64,000 bases of DNA from DAOPXV01 sp964551445 (lineage in GTDB: Bacteria; Muiribacteriota; UBA9980): assembly GCA_964551445.1 (NCBI GenBank), contig CAZKCG010000011.1, positions 51,740 to 115,739 of the forward strand, written 5' to 3'. Within the stretch, counting starts at the first letter, position 1, and each line of letters begins with the position of its first letter. The position numbers and the translations under genes are program-made. The notes beneath the pieces were generated by a model. The model did no database searches and had not been told where the DNA came from. It saw only the letters and a program-made list of their open reading frames with translations. Shown here one piece after another: positions 17,564-26,695 of this stretch.

Positions 17564-19519
17564 TCATTTCATCAGATCATCAAAAGCATTCATATTATTT
17601 TGTTCTCCTATCACCGCGAGCAGGTCTCCGCTTTTAAAAACATAGGCTGGATCAGGATTAGGCTGAAATTTTTCAGCGCTATAAATTCCGACGATCGATA
17701 TTCCCGTTTTTTTTCGAATATCCATTTCCTTTATCGATCTTCCGACCGCGCCGGTTCCTTCAGGCATTTCAAACCAGCGCATACGGAATAGGGCCGTCGC
17801 ATTCTTGAAATCGTCGATATTCGCGTTGAAATTCTCATTGCCGCTTATCTTTTTTATGCGATCATCATGCAGGCGGTCGATGAAATTTTGTATAGCGGCA
17901 TGCGACATACCCAGATGAAAAAGCGACTGGCGGATCATTTCAAGCCCTGCCTCAAAATCCGGCTGGATCGTCGCGAAAATGTTTCTGTTCATCAGCTCGA
18001 TCGCGTAATCGGTGTTTTCGGCTCTGGCTATTATTTTAATTTCAGGATTTATATTTTTCACGCTCTCGATAATTTGAGACGAGATCATGACCGATGGTAT
18101 CGTAACGACCATCATGGACGATCTTTTAACGCCGGCCGCTTCAAGTACGTTAACATAAGAAGCGTCGCCGTATATCGTAGGACAGCCTATTTGATTAAGT
18201 TTTTCAACGTTTCTGAAATCGAGCTCGATTATGACGTAATCGTAGCCCGAATCTTTGAGGGCGCATCCGACGTAGGTTCCAAGCCGCCCGCCACCAGCGA
18301 TGATGATCCTCTCTTTTTCGGCCCCGGGATTGAAATTATACGATTGAAAAGCGTCGCTTTGAACTTTCTTCTTTTTCAGCGAGTACAGCGGGACCGTGAG
18401 CATCGACAAAAACGGCGATATGAACATCGTTATCACCGCGAGCGAAAGCATTATGGAATACGAATCGCGCGTGATCACGCCGCCCTTGAGAGCGAGCGTA
18501 GCTATAACGAATGAGAACTCGCCGACCTGTGAAAGACAAAGGCCGGCCGCCAGCGGGATTATATTATAATATCCGAAAGCCCTGCATACGCACCAGAAGA
18601 TGATAAATTTCGACGCCATGATGATGCCGACCAGCATAAATATCTCTCCCGCCCTCGCGATGAAAAACGCCGGATCGAATAGCATTCCGATAGACACGAA
18701 AAACATCAGGCCGAAAATGTCGCGCAGAGGTATTATATCGCTTATGGCCTTATGGCCGTATTCGGTCTGATTCATTACCATTCCGGCCGCGAAAGCCCCG
18801 AACGCGAGCGATAGTCCGTTAAGATACGATATATATCCGACGCCAAGGCCGGTGGCCGCGACCGACAGCAAAAAAAGCTCCGTGGAGTTTGATTTCGCTA
18901 TCTGTTTAAATAAAGCTGAAATGATCTTCGTTCCTATGGTTATAATAAATACAAGAAAAAAGACGGCGGCTAAAAGCGTATGAAAAAGATCGGACTTTCC
19001 GGATGACGCCGAACTCATATTTGTGACAATTACTATTATCGGAACCGCCGCGAGGTCCTGAACGATGAGCATGGAGAGCATGACCTTGCTCGAGAGCGTG
19101 CCCATAAGTTTTCTGTTCATCAAAATCTTCATGACGATCATGGTGCTTGAAAGTGAGGCGATAGCGCCCATGACCATTGCCGATTGTTCGACGAAACCGA
19201 CCGTCCTCGCGGCCCAATACGCTACAGCGCCGGTAGCCAGCATTTGTATAGGCGTTCCTATCAGCGCGATATATTTAACGCCTCTCAGTTCTTCAAAAGA
19301 CACTTCCAGCCCTATCGAAAAAAGCAGGAGCGCGACGCCAATCTCGGCGAGAAGTTCTATTCCGTGCACGTTTGAAACGGTCACTCCGCCGGTGTACGGG
19401 CCGATTATTATGCCGGAAACGATGTATCCTAGAAAGAGCGGTAAATTCAATTTATGTGATATATATCCCGAAAAAAGTCCAAATATCAAAATTATTATTA
19501 TATCTTCGGCGAGTCCCAT
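17564..19519 (-). CDS. Kef-type K+/H+ antiporter with TrkA-N and TrkA-C domains
   Basis: ATG at 19519 is preferred over GTG 19531 because GGAGG lies 5 nt upstream. 651 residues. The first 380 hold the 12-13 helix monovalent cation:proton antiporter-2 domain (LAEIGVALLLFSIGLEVSFEEL, LSLAFGAFAAGMVMNQTE). Then a TrkA-N/RCK domain starts IIIAGGGRLGTYVGCALKDSGYDYVIIELD, and a TrkA-C domain follows (GRSIKEMDIRKKTGISIVGIY). Such proteins export K+ (or Na+) in exchange for H+, gated by nucleotides at the RCK domain. The gene has a highly structured leader that abuts the ribosome site. Confidence 0.93.
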   Translation of the reverse strand: MGLAEDIIIILIFGLFSGYISHKLNLPLFLGYIVSGIIIGPYTGGVTVSNVHGIELLAEIGVALLLFSIGLEVSFEELRGVKYIALIGTPIQMLATGAVAYWAARTVGFVEQSAMVMGAIASLSSTMIVMKILMNRKLMGTLSSKVMLSMLIVQDLAAVPIIVIVTNMSSASSGKSDLFHTLLAAVFFLVFIITIGTKIISALFKQIAKSNSTELFLLSVAATGLGVGYISYLNGLSLAFGAFAAGMVMNQTEYGHKAISDIIPLRDIFGLMFFVSIGMLFDPAFFIARAGEIFMLVGIIMASKFIIFWCVCRAFGYYNIIPLAAGLCLSQVGEFSFVIATLALKGGVITRDSYSIMLSLAVITMFISPFLSMLTVPLYSLKKKKVQSDAFQSYNFNPGAEKERIIIAGGGRLGTYVGCALKDSGYDYVIIELDFRNVEKLNQIGCPTIYGDASYVNVLEAAGVKRSSMMVVTIPSVMISSQIIESVKNINPEIKIIARAENTDYAIELMNRNIFATIQPDFEAGLEMIRQSLFHLGMSHAAIQNFIDRLHDDRIKKISGNENFNANIDDFKNATALFRMRWFEMPEGTGAVGRSIKEMDIRKKTGISIVGIYSAEKFQPNPDPAYVFKSGDLLAVIGEQNNMNAFDDLMK

Positions 19520-19530
19520 TTCTACCTCCA

Positions 19531-19621
19531 CAATTATAGTAAAGACCGCTTCCAGTCAAGGCGCGGCCGGGTCTTTAACCGCGAATCACATATCAAATGA
19601 TCCGGCCGTTCACTATAATTG
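19531..19621 (-). promoter_or_regulatory. Structured 5' leader of the Kef antiporter gene (candidate RNA switch)
   Basis: A perfect 10-bp closing helix joins CAATTATAGT to ACTATAATTG, 1 nt before GGAGG. Inside, GGCCGG/CCGGCC and AAAGACC/GGTCTTT are two possible helices that share one base and so compete. It matches no leader class I know. Confidence 0.55.
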
Positions 19622-19783
19622 ATTTTAATTTCAGGTATTATTGTAACATTTTTTGTTTTTCTAATCAATATTTTTAAGTTATTCAAAACATGTCTGAAAA
19701 ATGAAAAAAACCGCTGGAACGGATCTTTCATTCTAAAAACATTTTCGCGGTCAAAATTATTTGCGGGCCTCACAAAAAAATAA

Positions 19784-19813
19784 TTTACCAAAGCGCATCA
19801 GATGTGATAAAAT
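19784..19813 (+). promoter_or_regulatory. Probable promoter for the DUF3298-like gene
   Basis: TTTACC, 18-nt spacer, TAAAAT, about 70 bp before the ATG at 19882. Confidence 0.45.
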
Positions 19814-19881
19814 GTACGATATTTTTCACGGTTAAAACTCTATTTTACGATAGAAAGATAAATTAAGGAGACACAGAAGTT

Positions 19882-20685
19882 ATGAAAAAAAATTTTTTTA
19901 TCCTCTTTGTTACGGCTATATTAGTATTCGGCGTTTCCGCTATATTTGCGGGCGTCAATAACGCATACGGTTCGGGGCTCGAATTTAAAACGGAGGTCCA
20001 TAAGGATAAACAGGTAAAGATAAGTTATCCGAAGTTAGACGGCATGGACGATAAAGATAAAATGGCGAAGATCAATAAACTCATAAAAGACGACGCCCTG
20101 GCAATAAAAAGCCCGTTCGTTGAAGAATTAAAAGACCTGGAAATGGATGTGAACTTCACGGTAGAATATAACGGATCTAATATATTGAGCATAAGATATC
20201 TCGCGTACGCGTATGTAAAACACGCCGCCCATCCGGCAAACGTGATACACACAGCCAATATCGACCTCGATAAATTAAAAATGATAAAGTTAGGCGGCGC
20301 CGTAAAGATAGACGAAAGCCTGGTTGAAATTTTTTTAAAAGGCAAATACACCCAGTGGGACAAAGACCTTAACCTCGCGGCGGAAGACGCGCTTAAAGAT
20401 ATCATAGCCAATTTCGACAAAAAAGAATTAATGAGCGGATTCAAAAAAGACGATGCGCCTTTTTACTTTACGAAAGACTCGATTGTGATAAGCGCCGAGG
20501 TCATACACGCGGTCGGAGACCACATCGAATTCGCTATTTCGTATAACGATCTTGGAACGGCGTTACAATTTAAACCAGCCGGTTTCTCTGAAGTTAAAAC
20601 GGAAAAGAGCGGATCTGAAAATACAGGCGAAGTGAAGATCGAAAAGCAGGATGACAAAAAAACCGACGAGATAAGATTGAAATAA
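19882..20685 (+). CDS. Secreted DUF4163/DUF3298-like protein
   Basis: 267 residues; AAGGAGACACAG precedes the ATG. A signal peptide (FILFVTAILVFGVSAIFA) is followed by a domain resembling DUF4163 (KISYPKLDGMDDKDKMAKINKLI) and then DUF3298 (AVGDHIEFAISYNDLGTAL), a pair also found in the extracellular part of RsiV-type proteins, which bind muramidases. The tail is charged and low-complexity. There is no lipobox or membrane anchor, so it is probably periplasmic. A lysozyme-binding role is only suggested by the family. Confidence 0.75.
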   Translation: MKKNFFILFVTAILVFGVSAIFAGVNNAYGSGLEFKTEVHKDKQVKISYPKLDGMDDKDKMAKINKLIKDDALAIKSPFVEELKDLEMDVNFTVEYNGSNILSIRYLAYAYVKHAAHPANVIHTANIDLDKLKMIKLGGAVKIDESLVEIFLKGKYTQWDKDLNLAAEDALKDIIANFDKKELMSGFKKDDAPFYFTKDSIVISAEVIHAVGDHIEFAISYNDLGTALQFKPAGFSEVKTEKSGSENTGEVKIEKQDDKKTDEIRLK

Positions 20686-20741
20686 AAGATCGCGAAACAT
20701 AATATGGTTTTAATTCGCGCGCGGAAGGGACAGGCCGGTAC

Positions 20742-20762
20742 CCGTCCGTGATTTTCGGACGG
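20742..20762 (+). terminator. Intrinsic terminator
   Basis: CCGTCCG pairs with CGGACGG around a 7-nt loop, followed by CTGTTTTA. It lies between two convergent genes. Confidence 0.7.
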
Positions 20763-20776
20763 CTGTTTTACAAATG

Positions 20777-22984
20777 TTACTTTTTATCATGAATAATTTG
20801 CAATGGCAATATTACGGTAAAGCGGCTGCCTTTTCCTACTTCGCTTTTGACGCTTATCGTTCCGCCCATTGCTTCGACAAGGCCTTTGACTATGGAAAGC
20901 CCGATACCTGATCCGCCATGGCGTTTGCTGCTTGACGAATCGAGCTGATGGAACATTTCAAAAATTTCCCCTGTTTTTTCCGGGGGAACGCCTATGCCGG
21001 TATCGCTGACTTCTATCGAAAGAGTCGAGACACCATCAAAAAAGGATATTTGCGATATATTTACTTCGACCTTTCCAATATCCGTGAATTTCATGGCGTT
21101 GGTCAAAAGATTTATAAGGACCTGTTTGAATCTGAGTTCGTCTCCATTCACCTTATAATTTACGCGTTCATCCAGGCATATTTCGATCGGAATATTCTTG
21201 TTTTTGTATTGTTCATCCAGAAGCTTTATCGAATCGGTCAAAGCGGTTTTAATATCGAAAAAACAATTTTCGAGCTTTATTTTCTTAGCTTCGAGTTTAG
21301 AAAAATCGAGGATATCATCAATTAATCCAAGCAGGTGCAGTGATGATTTTTTTACGATATCATTATATTCCTTTTGTTTCTGATCGAGACCGGTTTTACC
21401 TATTAAATTAGTGAAACCGATAATGCCGTTCATAGGCGTTCTGATCTCATGGCTCATATTAGCCAGAAACCGGCTTTTCGCTATGCTGGCCGCCTCGGCC
21501 TGTTCCTTGGCAAGAATTATATCGTCGTCGGCTTTTTTACGGGCCGTTATATCTTCTATCATCGCCAGAAAACAGGTAAGGGTTTTATTTTTATCTGCTA
21601 TCTTTGAGATAGTGACCGAAGCCCACACAATTTGGCCGTCTTTTCTGATATATCTTTTTTGCGTATGATAAAACGGTATTTCTCCATTGATAAGTTTTTT
21701 CATTTGGCTCATGTCGGCTACGGCATGATCGGGATGAGTGATATCTTTAAAAGTCATTGATTTTAGCTCTTTTCCATCATAACCAACGAATCCTGAAAAT
21801 GCGCCGTTAACTTTTAAAAAATAATAATCGGGACTTACGACGGCCATCCCTATAGGCCCTTCCTCGAATATTCTTCTGAATCGTTCTTCGCTTTCCATCA
21901 AATTGTTTTCGACCCGGCGTCTTTCGGTGATATCGATGAAAGTGGTCTCGGCGCATGTTTTATTATCTATTTTCATTTCCGATACGTTGATAAAAAGCGT
22001 TCTGGGGTTTCCGTCCTTATGAATTATCTCGACCTCGAATTCTTTAGAAACATTTTCACCCCTGGCTTTTTTATCTCTCCAAAGTTCAATGAATTTTCTT
22101 GATTCCGGTGTGTGATAGCCGGTCAGCGGCTTCGACGCGAAATCGGCAAAATCTTCATAACCAAACATTTTCATAAGAGTTTTATTAGCGTAAATAATTT
22201 TATCGCCGTGCGAAATTCCAATTCCGCAGATCGAGTTTTCAACCAGCGCCCTGTATTTTTCCTCGCTGTTTTTAAGATCATGCGCCGATCTTGCGATCTG
22301 CAGCTCAAGTTCTTTTTTGGCCGTGATATCAAATACCGCCGCGTTTAATCCGCAAACGGTTTTACCGGCCGTGAATAATGGAGTATATATGCCGTAAACA
22401 TAAGCTTTCAGACCGTTATCAAAATCGGCCTCATCCTCGAAAGTAACGCATCTCGCGTTTTCTATGCATTCGTCAAAAAGGCGTTTATGTTTTTCATATA
22501 AAGCGGGAGGGAAAAAGTCCCTGAAGTTATGCCCTTCTATGTTATCCAGAGGAATTTTGAATGTGTCAGAGTAAAATTTATTGGCGAATATATAATTTCC
22601 AGCGGTATCGACGCAGGCAAGCCACAGCGGCAGAGCATCCAGGGACGCGCGCAGCGTATCATCTATTTTATTGGCGTGTTGAAAATGCGTATCGGAATTT
22701 ATTTTTTGGGAAATTTCAAGAGATATCATTAAAACATTATCGGTAAGTTTGTCAAGGCATAATTTAGCGTTTATAGCCGTCCTGTCTTTTTTTATGACAC
22801 GAGCGTAAGCAGCGGTTTTTTCAGGCATATCGGACCCGGCGTCTAAAAAATGGAACAAAGCATGATCTTCCGGGTGGATGATCTCGCTTAATTTTTTTCC
22901 GGCTATATCTTCGTTCTTATACCCAAGAAGATCCAGGCCGGCGCTGTTAACTTCAAAAAAACACAAACATCCCACAGGAAACAC
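20777..22984 (-). CDS. Multi-PAS histidine kinase (main reading frame; 5' end apparently frameshifted)
   Basis: 735 residues from a nominal GTG. It holds the back half of a first PAS domain (FFEVNSAGLDLLGYKNEDIAG), then three full PAS domains (starting near 107, 236 and 363), HisKA with the acceptor His in FLANMSHEIRTPMNG, and a HATPase domain (LLTNAMKFTD, VSDTGIGV, GGSGIGLSI). There is no receiver or membrane segment. The GTG has no ribosome site and the first PAS lacks its front half, which is encoded in another frame just upstream. Target and stimulus unknown. Confidence 0.85.
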   Translation of the reverse strand: MFPVGCLCFFEVNSAGLDLLGYKNEDIAGKKLSEIIHPEDHALFHFLDAGSDMPEKTAAYARVIKKDRTAINAKLCLDKLTDNVLMISLEISQKINSDTHFQHANKIDDTLRASLDALPLWLACVDTAGNYIFANKFYSDTFKIPLDNIEGHNFRDFFPPALYEKHKRLFDECIENARCVTFEDEADFDNGLKAYVYGIYTPLFTAGKTVCGLNAAVFDITAKKELELQIARSAHDLKNSEEKYRALVENSICGIGISHGDKIIYANKTLMKMFGYEDFADFASKPLTGYHTPESRKFIELWRDKKARGENVSKEFEVEIIHKDGNPRTLFINVSEMKIDNKTCAETTFIDITERRRVENNLMESEERFRRIFEEGPIGMAVVSPDYYFLKVNGAFSGFVGYDGKELKSMTFKDITHPDHAVADMSQMKKLINGEIPFYHTQKRYIRKDGQIVWASVTISKIADKNKTLTCFLAMIEDITARKKADDDIILAKEQAEAASIAKSRFLANMSHEIRTPMNGIIGFTNLIGKTGLDQKQKEYNDIVKKSSLHLLGLIDDILDFSKLEAKKIKLENCFFDIKTALTDSIKLLDEQYKNKNIPIEICLDERVNYKVNGDELRFKQVLINLLTNAMKFTDIGKVEVNISQISFFDGVSTLSIEVSDTGIGVPPEKTGEIFEMFHQLDSSSSKRHGGSGIGLSIVKGLVEAMGGTISVKSEVGKGSRFTVILPLQIIHDKK

Positions 22985-23100
22985 AAAGATTCGTCCGTGA
23001 TAAAGATTGCGGCCCGCGAAACCTTAAATTTCATTCGATAAACCGGCGGATCATTTTTTCCGGGGTTTACAGCATTATCTATATCGCCGTTATTGAACAT
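22903..23100 (-). pseudogene. Displaced N-terminal piece of the multi-PAS kinase
   Basis: ATG at 23100 (AAAGG upstream) begins a frame that reads DPPVYRMKFKVSRAAIFITDES, the usual opening of a PAS domain, then diverges. The kinase frame resumes with CLCFFEVNSAGLDLLGY, the usual continuation. Joining them needs a one-base shift between about 22960 and 22987, near a run of seven T (minus strand). This may be a real mutation, programmed slippage or a sequencing error. Confidence 0.6.
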
Positions 23101-23249
23101 TTTTATCAATACCTTTTATAAAAAACAAGATTACCATATCTCAATGATTTTATTTTATCACAACGCTATTTTTTATTCAAGCTATTATTTTATCTTCGGC
23201 ATGTCAAAAAAACGCCGAAATTAATATTTAAAAATATACCCGCATGATG

Positions 23250-23255
23250 TATAAT
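23250..23255 (+). promoter_or_regulatory. -10 box placed for a leaderless ROK kinase mRNA
   Basis: A perfect TATAAT ends 6 nt before the ATG at 23262. No clear -35 or ribosome site is present. Confidence 0.4.
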
Positions 23256-23261
23256 TAGAAC

Positions 23262-24170
23262 ATGAAAAAAATATTTGGCGCTATAGAGGCAGGGGGAACA
23301 AAATTCGTTCTTGCGGCGGGAACCGGCCCGGATGATATCATAGTTAAAGAGGGCATTGAGACCACGACGCCAGTTGAGACGCTCGGGCGAACCGTTGAGT
23401 TTTTCAGGCGCGTTCAAAAGAAAACATCGATAGACGCAATAGGTATCGGTTCCTTCGGTCCGGCCGATATTTCGCGCGGAATAATAACAACGACGCCAAA
23501 ACCCGGCTGGGCCGACACGGACTTCGCCGGCTTCATGAAAAAAGAGCTCGCAATTCCTGTCGGATTTGATACGGACGTGAACGCAGCGGCCCTCGGCGAA
23601 ATGGAGTGGGGCGCGGCGCGTAACGTAAATGACTTTATTTACATCACCGTAGGAACCGGCATAGGCGGAGGAGCGGTCGTCAACGGATCACTTCTTCACG
23701 GGCTTTCTCACCCGGAAATGGGACATATCATCATATCCGGTGAAGTTATGCGCAATGGATTTAACGAGGTCTGTCCGTATCACAAGAATTGTCTGGAAGG
23801 GTTAGCTTCGGGCCCCGCGATCGAAGCCAGATGGGGTAAAAAAGCCGAAGAACTTTCAAGCTCGCACAAGGTATGGGATATCGAAGCGGAATATCTTGCG
23901 CAAGCGCTTTCAACCTATATTTTAATTCTATCGCCCCGCAGAATAATAATGGGCGGCGGCGTCATGAAAACTAAAGGGTTGATAGAACTGGTCCGTGAAA
24001 AAACATTGAATATTTTAAACGGTTATTTAAGGCTTCCCGATATAACGAAGAGGATCGACGAATTCATTGTACCGCCAGGACTTGGCGATAATTCTGGCAT
24101 TATGGGCGCGATAGTTCTGGCGCGGAATGCGCTTGAAAAAAAAATCAATAAACCTTTTAAAAATTCATAA
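23262..24170 (+). CDS. ROK-family sugar kinase (fructokinase-like)
   Basis: 302 residues. The N-terminal IEAGGTKFVLAAG is the phosphate-binding loop; GFDTDVNAAALGEMEWGAA and TVGTGIGGGAVVNG follow. The catalytic and zinc region HPEMGHI...CPYHKNCLEGLASGPAIEARWG has the His-Cys-His-Cys zinc ligands. The CPYHKNCLEG form is that of bacterial fructokinases such as ScrK. It probably phosphorylates fructose or another hexose with ATP for entry into glycolysis. No transporter is adjacent. It lacks a visible ribosome site. Confidence 0.9.
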   Translation: MKKIFGAIEAGGTKFVLAAGTGPDDIIVKEGIETTTPVETLGRTVEFFRRVQKKTSIDAIGIGSFGPADISRGIITTTPKPGWADTDFAGFMKKELAIPVGFDTDVNAAALGEMEWGAARNVNDFIYITVGTGIGGGAVVNGSLLHGLSHPEMGHIIISGEVMRNGFNEVCPYHKNCLEGLASGPAIEARWGKKAEELSSSHKVWDIEAEYLAQALSTYILILSPRRIIMGGGVMKTKGLIELVREKTLNILNGYLRLPDITKRIDEFIVPPGLGDNSGIMGAIVLARNALEKKINKPFKNS

Positions 24171-24187
24171 AGCCATAGCGCTTATCT

Positions 24188-25414
24188 TTACCGCTGATCC
24201 GCGAAGGGATCGTGCACCGCCGTAATGCGCGGTATATAACCATATTGAGGATCGCCGTATTTTTTTGAATTTTCCCAGCCTTTCATATTCCTGTAAACGT
24301 CGTTTGCCGTCTGAAGATTGCCTTTATGAGTGTTATCGGCGAAACGCGGAACGCCCTGTTCGTCCCTGCCCATATAAACGAACCAGTGGTGAGCGTCGTC
24401 GGGCCTGTGGTAGGCTGGATCCTTGTCATAATGTATCTTAACGTGAATTAACATTCCGGGAAGCAGCCGGCCTGATTCGACGGCGGCCGGAAGTTCGGCG
24501 ATAGAACTTCCGCGCAGGTTGGTATCAGCGGGCCATGCCGACTGAGGCTGGGTGTATGTCGTTTTTCCATCCGGAGCTCCGGCTTCATGCGCAACAGTTC
24601 CGGCGAACTGAAGGCATTTGTGGGATGTAAGCCACTGAGAACGCTTTGCCGCCTCGAGACCGTGCATGAGTTCGACGGGTATTCCGGGGCCGTTTATACC
24701 TCCCGGCTCGACGGGTTTATTCTGTACGGCAGGCCCGGACGGTGTCTGAGGTTCGCTATGCATAACCGGTTCCTGTTGATGCGCGGCTGGAGCCTCCGGC
24801 ACAACCTGAGTTTCGGGTTTTTCAATATTGACGGCAGCGGCGGTTCCATTGACGCGAACAAGTTCGCGGTGAACATAGGCGGTCCCGCCTTCATGGCGGA
24901 TAATGAACCATTCTCCTTCGCAGCCGGTTATATCAACCTCAGTTCCAGGTTTAAACCCGTCAAATATTTCACCCCATGGCCCGCGGCGGACGTTCAGACG
25001 ATATTTAGCCGTAACCGTTCCTGTCGCGGGAACGGCTATCTGAGGCCACTCCGCCTTAGGAGTTCCTGATTCGACCGCTATGAGAGAAGTATGAACATAC
25101 GCTGTTTTTGTTCCATACCGGATGCGGTACCATTCGCCCTCGACAGCGAGAATATCGACAAGCGTTCCGGGCTTGAATCCGCCTATTATATCGCCCCCGG
25201 GAGAAATTCTAACGTTAAGCCTGTTAATGGCGGCAACCCTTCCGATGACGGGTCCCGTTATCACGGGACGGACGTAGGCGCCTGATAAAGAACCGGCCCC
25301 GATATCTTCCTTAAGATCGTTTATCCCGGCCGCCGGCGCGTTCGATGTCATTGAAAAAGTAAATATTATCAGGGCCGAAGCCGTAAAAAAACCCGAACGA
25401 CATGATGAAAGCAT
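24188..25414 (-). CDS. Secreted SH3-domain protein with papain-like (CHAP/NlpC-type) C-terminus
   Basis: 408 residues; GGGGG precedes the ATG. A signal peptide (residues 1-29) is followed by two SH3-like repeats (about 60-115 and 135-190; RLNVRxxPGG/PWG ... GFKPGT..DI ..GEWxxIR ... TAYVH), a Pro-rich linker (195-245), and a C-terminal domain with C267 in SHKCLQFAG, H342-H343 in DDAHHWFVYMG and N361. These fit a Cys-His-Asn peptidase triad. It is likely a cell-wall peptide hydrolase, in architecture a sibling of the protein at 5699-6811. Convergent with the ROK gene (17-bp gap). Confidence 0.75.
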   Translation of the reverse strand: MLSSCRSGFFTASALIIFTFSMTSNAPAAGINDLKEDIGAGSLSGAYVRPVITGPVIGRVAAINRLNVRISPGGDIIGGFKPGTLVDILAVEGEWYRIRYGTKTAYVHTSLIAVESGTPKAEWPQIAVPATGTVTAKYRLNVRRGPWGEIFDGFKPGTEVDITGCEGEWFIIRHEGGTAYVHRELVRVNGTAAAVNIEKPETQVVPEAPAAHQQEPVMHSEPQTPSGPAVQNKPVEPGGINGPGIPVELMHGLEAAKRSQWLTSHKCLQFAGTVAHEAGAPDGKTTYTQPQSAWPADTNLRGSSIAELPAAVESGRLLPGMLIHVKIHYDKDPAYHRPDDAHHWFVYMGRDEQGVPRFADNTHKGNLQTANDVYRNMKGWENSKKYGDPQYGYIPRITAVHDPFADQR

Positions 25415-25579
25415 ATTTATTCCCCCTTATCTTAAAAAAAATTCTATTTTAAGTTAATAATGTTTATTATTCATATACTGATACTATTAAGTAATACTGA
25501 TATTTTATATTTTTTGTTTCACTATGTTTATTATTACCTGGTTTGCTTCAACCGTGATCTATGCCATCCAATTCACCCG

Positions 25580-26506
25580 TCACTGGTCTGTTGACATGCA
25601 AAGCCGAAATCCGAGACTATTGTTGCTGATCGAAGCAACGCCGAAGTCACGGATCGAGGAACGGCTGCGGCCGGCGTCGTAGTACCAGCTTCCACCGCGA
25701 AATATCCGGTAAGATCCGGTTTTACACAGCGGGTCGGTAATTCCCGCGACATAGGTATCAGTAATTATTTTTCCGTTATCATAGTTACAGCTGTCCTCGC
25801 ACCATTCCCAGACGTTACCGGACATATCGCACAACCCGAAACCGTTCGGATTATCACTTATACGCCGCGAGGTTCCGTTTGAATTTTCATCAAAACAGCA
25901 ATATTTAGGATCCATCTGTTCGCCCCAGAAATATTTCGTATTTGTTCCGGCGCGGCATGAATATTCCCACTCAGCCTCCGTCGGAAGCCTGAACGTTCCG
26001 CCCGCTTTATTCATTGCGTTCAGTTTGTCGATGAATTCCCGGCATTCATTCCACGATACCTGTTCAACCGGATAAAGTTGCGTGTCGGTACCCGCCGGAA
26101 TTCCATTCTGGCCGGGCTGGAAAAAACTTGGATTATTTCCCATTATCTTTTTCCACTGTCCCTGCGTCACTTCATATTTTCCAAGATAGAACGGCTTCGT
26201 TATATTCACCATATGGACAGGCTTTTCATCGTCGCTTTCATTGTTATTTCCCATCCGGAAAGTTCCGGCAGCTATCCTGACCATCTCAAACGTTACGCCG
26301 CCTAAGTCTATTTTTAATTGCTTTTCCGACGCCGCGGGTAAAATCTCTGGTCCTTTATGCTTCTCATACTGAAATTTTCCTTGTTTTTTCTTTTCAGCTG
26401 AAGCGACGCCGGCTGACGCACCCGGAGCCGGAATGGAAATAATGATGAACACGGCGGCCAATATTATAAAACAGCGTTTGTCTATAAATTCATTGATCTT
26501 TCTCAT
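25580..26506 (-). CDS. Secreted FGE-sulfatase-fold protein, second paralogue
   Basis: 308 residues with a signal peptide (FIILAAVFIIISIPAPGASA). The FGE-sulfatase domain is clear: EMVRIAAGTFRMG, KPFYLGKYEVTQGQWKKIMG, YPVEQVSWNECREFIDKLN, FRLPTEAEWEYSCRAG, GLCDMSGNVWEWCEDS, FRGGSW and LGFRLCM. The two catalytic Cys of true formylglycine-generating enzymes are Tyr and Arg here (GGSWYYDAGRS). It shares layout with 9339-10196, so the pair probably form a small lineage family of non-FGE secreted proteins. Confidence 0.87.
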   Translation of the reverse strand: MRKINEFIDKRCFIILAAVFIIISIPAPGASAGVASAEKKKQGKFQYEKHKGPEILPAASEKQLKIDLGGVTFEMVRIAAGTFRMGNNNESDDEKPVHMVNITKPFYLGKYEVTQGQWKKIMGNNPSFFQPGQNGIPAGTDTQLYPVEQVSWNECREFIDKLNAMNKAGGTFRLPTEAEWEYSCRAGTNTKYFWGEQMDPKYCCFDENSNGTSRRISDNPNGFGLCDMSGNVWEWCEDSCNYDNGKIITDTYVAGITDPLCKTGSYRIFRGGSWYYDAGRSRSSIRDFGVASISNNSLGFRLCMSTDQ

Positions 26507-26626
26507 ATTTAATACCCGCCTGACCTATGCATCAATTCTGATCATTTTTATAGTTATTATATTTGAAGCGAGCTAAAAAATCAAATTTTAATTTAATATT
26601 CCTCATTAAAAATCAAAAAAAATCTA

Positions 26627-26656
26627 TGGACATGAACGCTCATTTAGTTATATAAT
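26627..26656 (+). promoter_or_regulatory. Promoter for the 1800-residue secreted protein
   Basis: TGGACA, 18-nt spacer, TATAAT, about 40 bp before the ATG at 26696. Confidence 0.55.
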
Positions 26657-26695
26657 CAGATAAAATTCACTATAGTTCTTTGCTCTGGAGGCAAA

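Noticed and set aside
17867..18514. 215-codon plus-strand frame inside the Kef gene
   Set aside because: Antisense shadow with Arg/Tyr-rich composition; the opposite strand is an unmistakable antiporter.
19531..19621. c-di-AMP (ydaO-type) riboswitch for the Kef leader
   Set aside because: The gene context suits it, but the leader is too short and lacks the conserved ydaO core sequences; left as an unassigned structure.
19534..19791. 85-codon minus-strand open frame upstream of the Kef gene
   Set aside because: It lies over the structured leader, has no ribosome site and an implausible composition; treated as untranslated leader.
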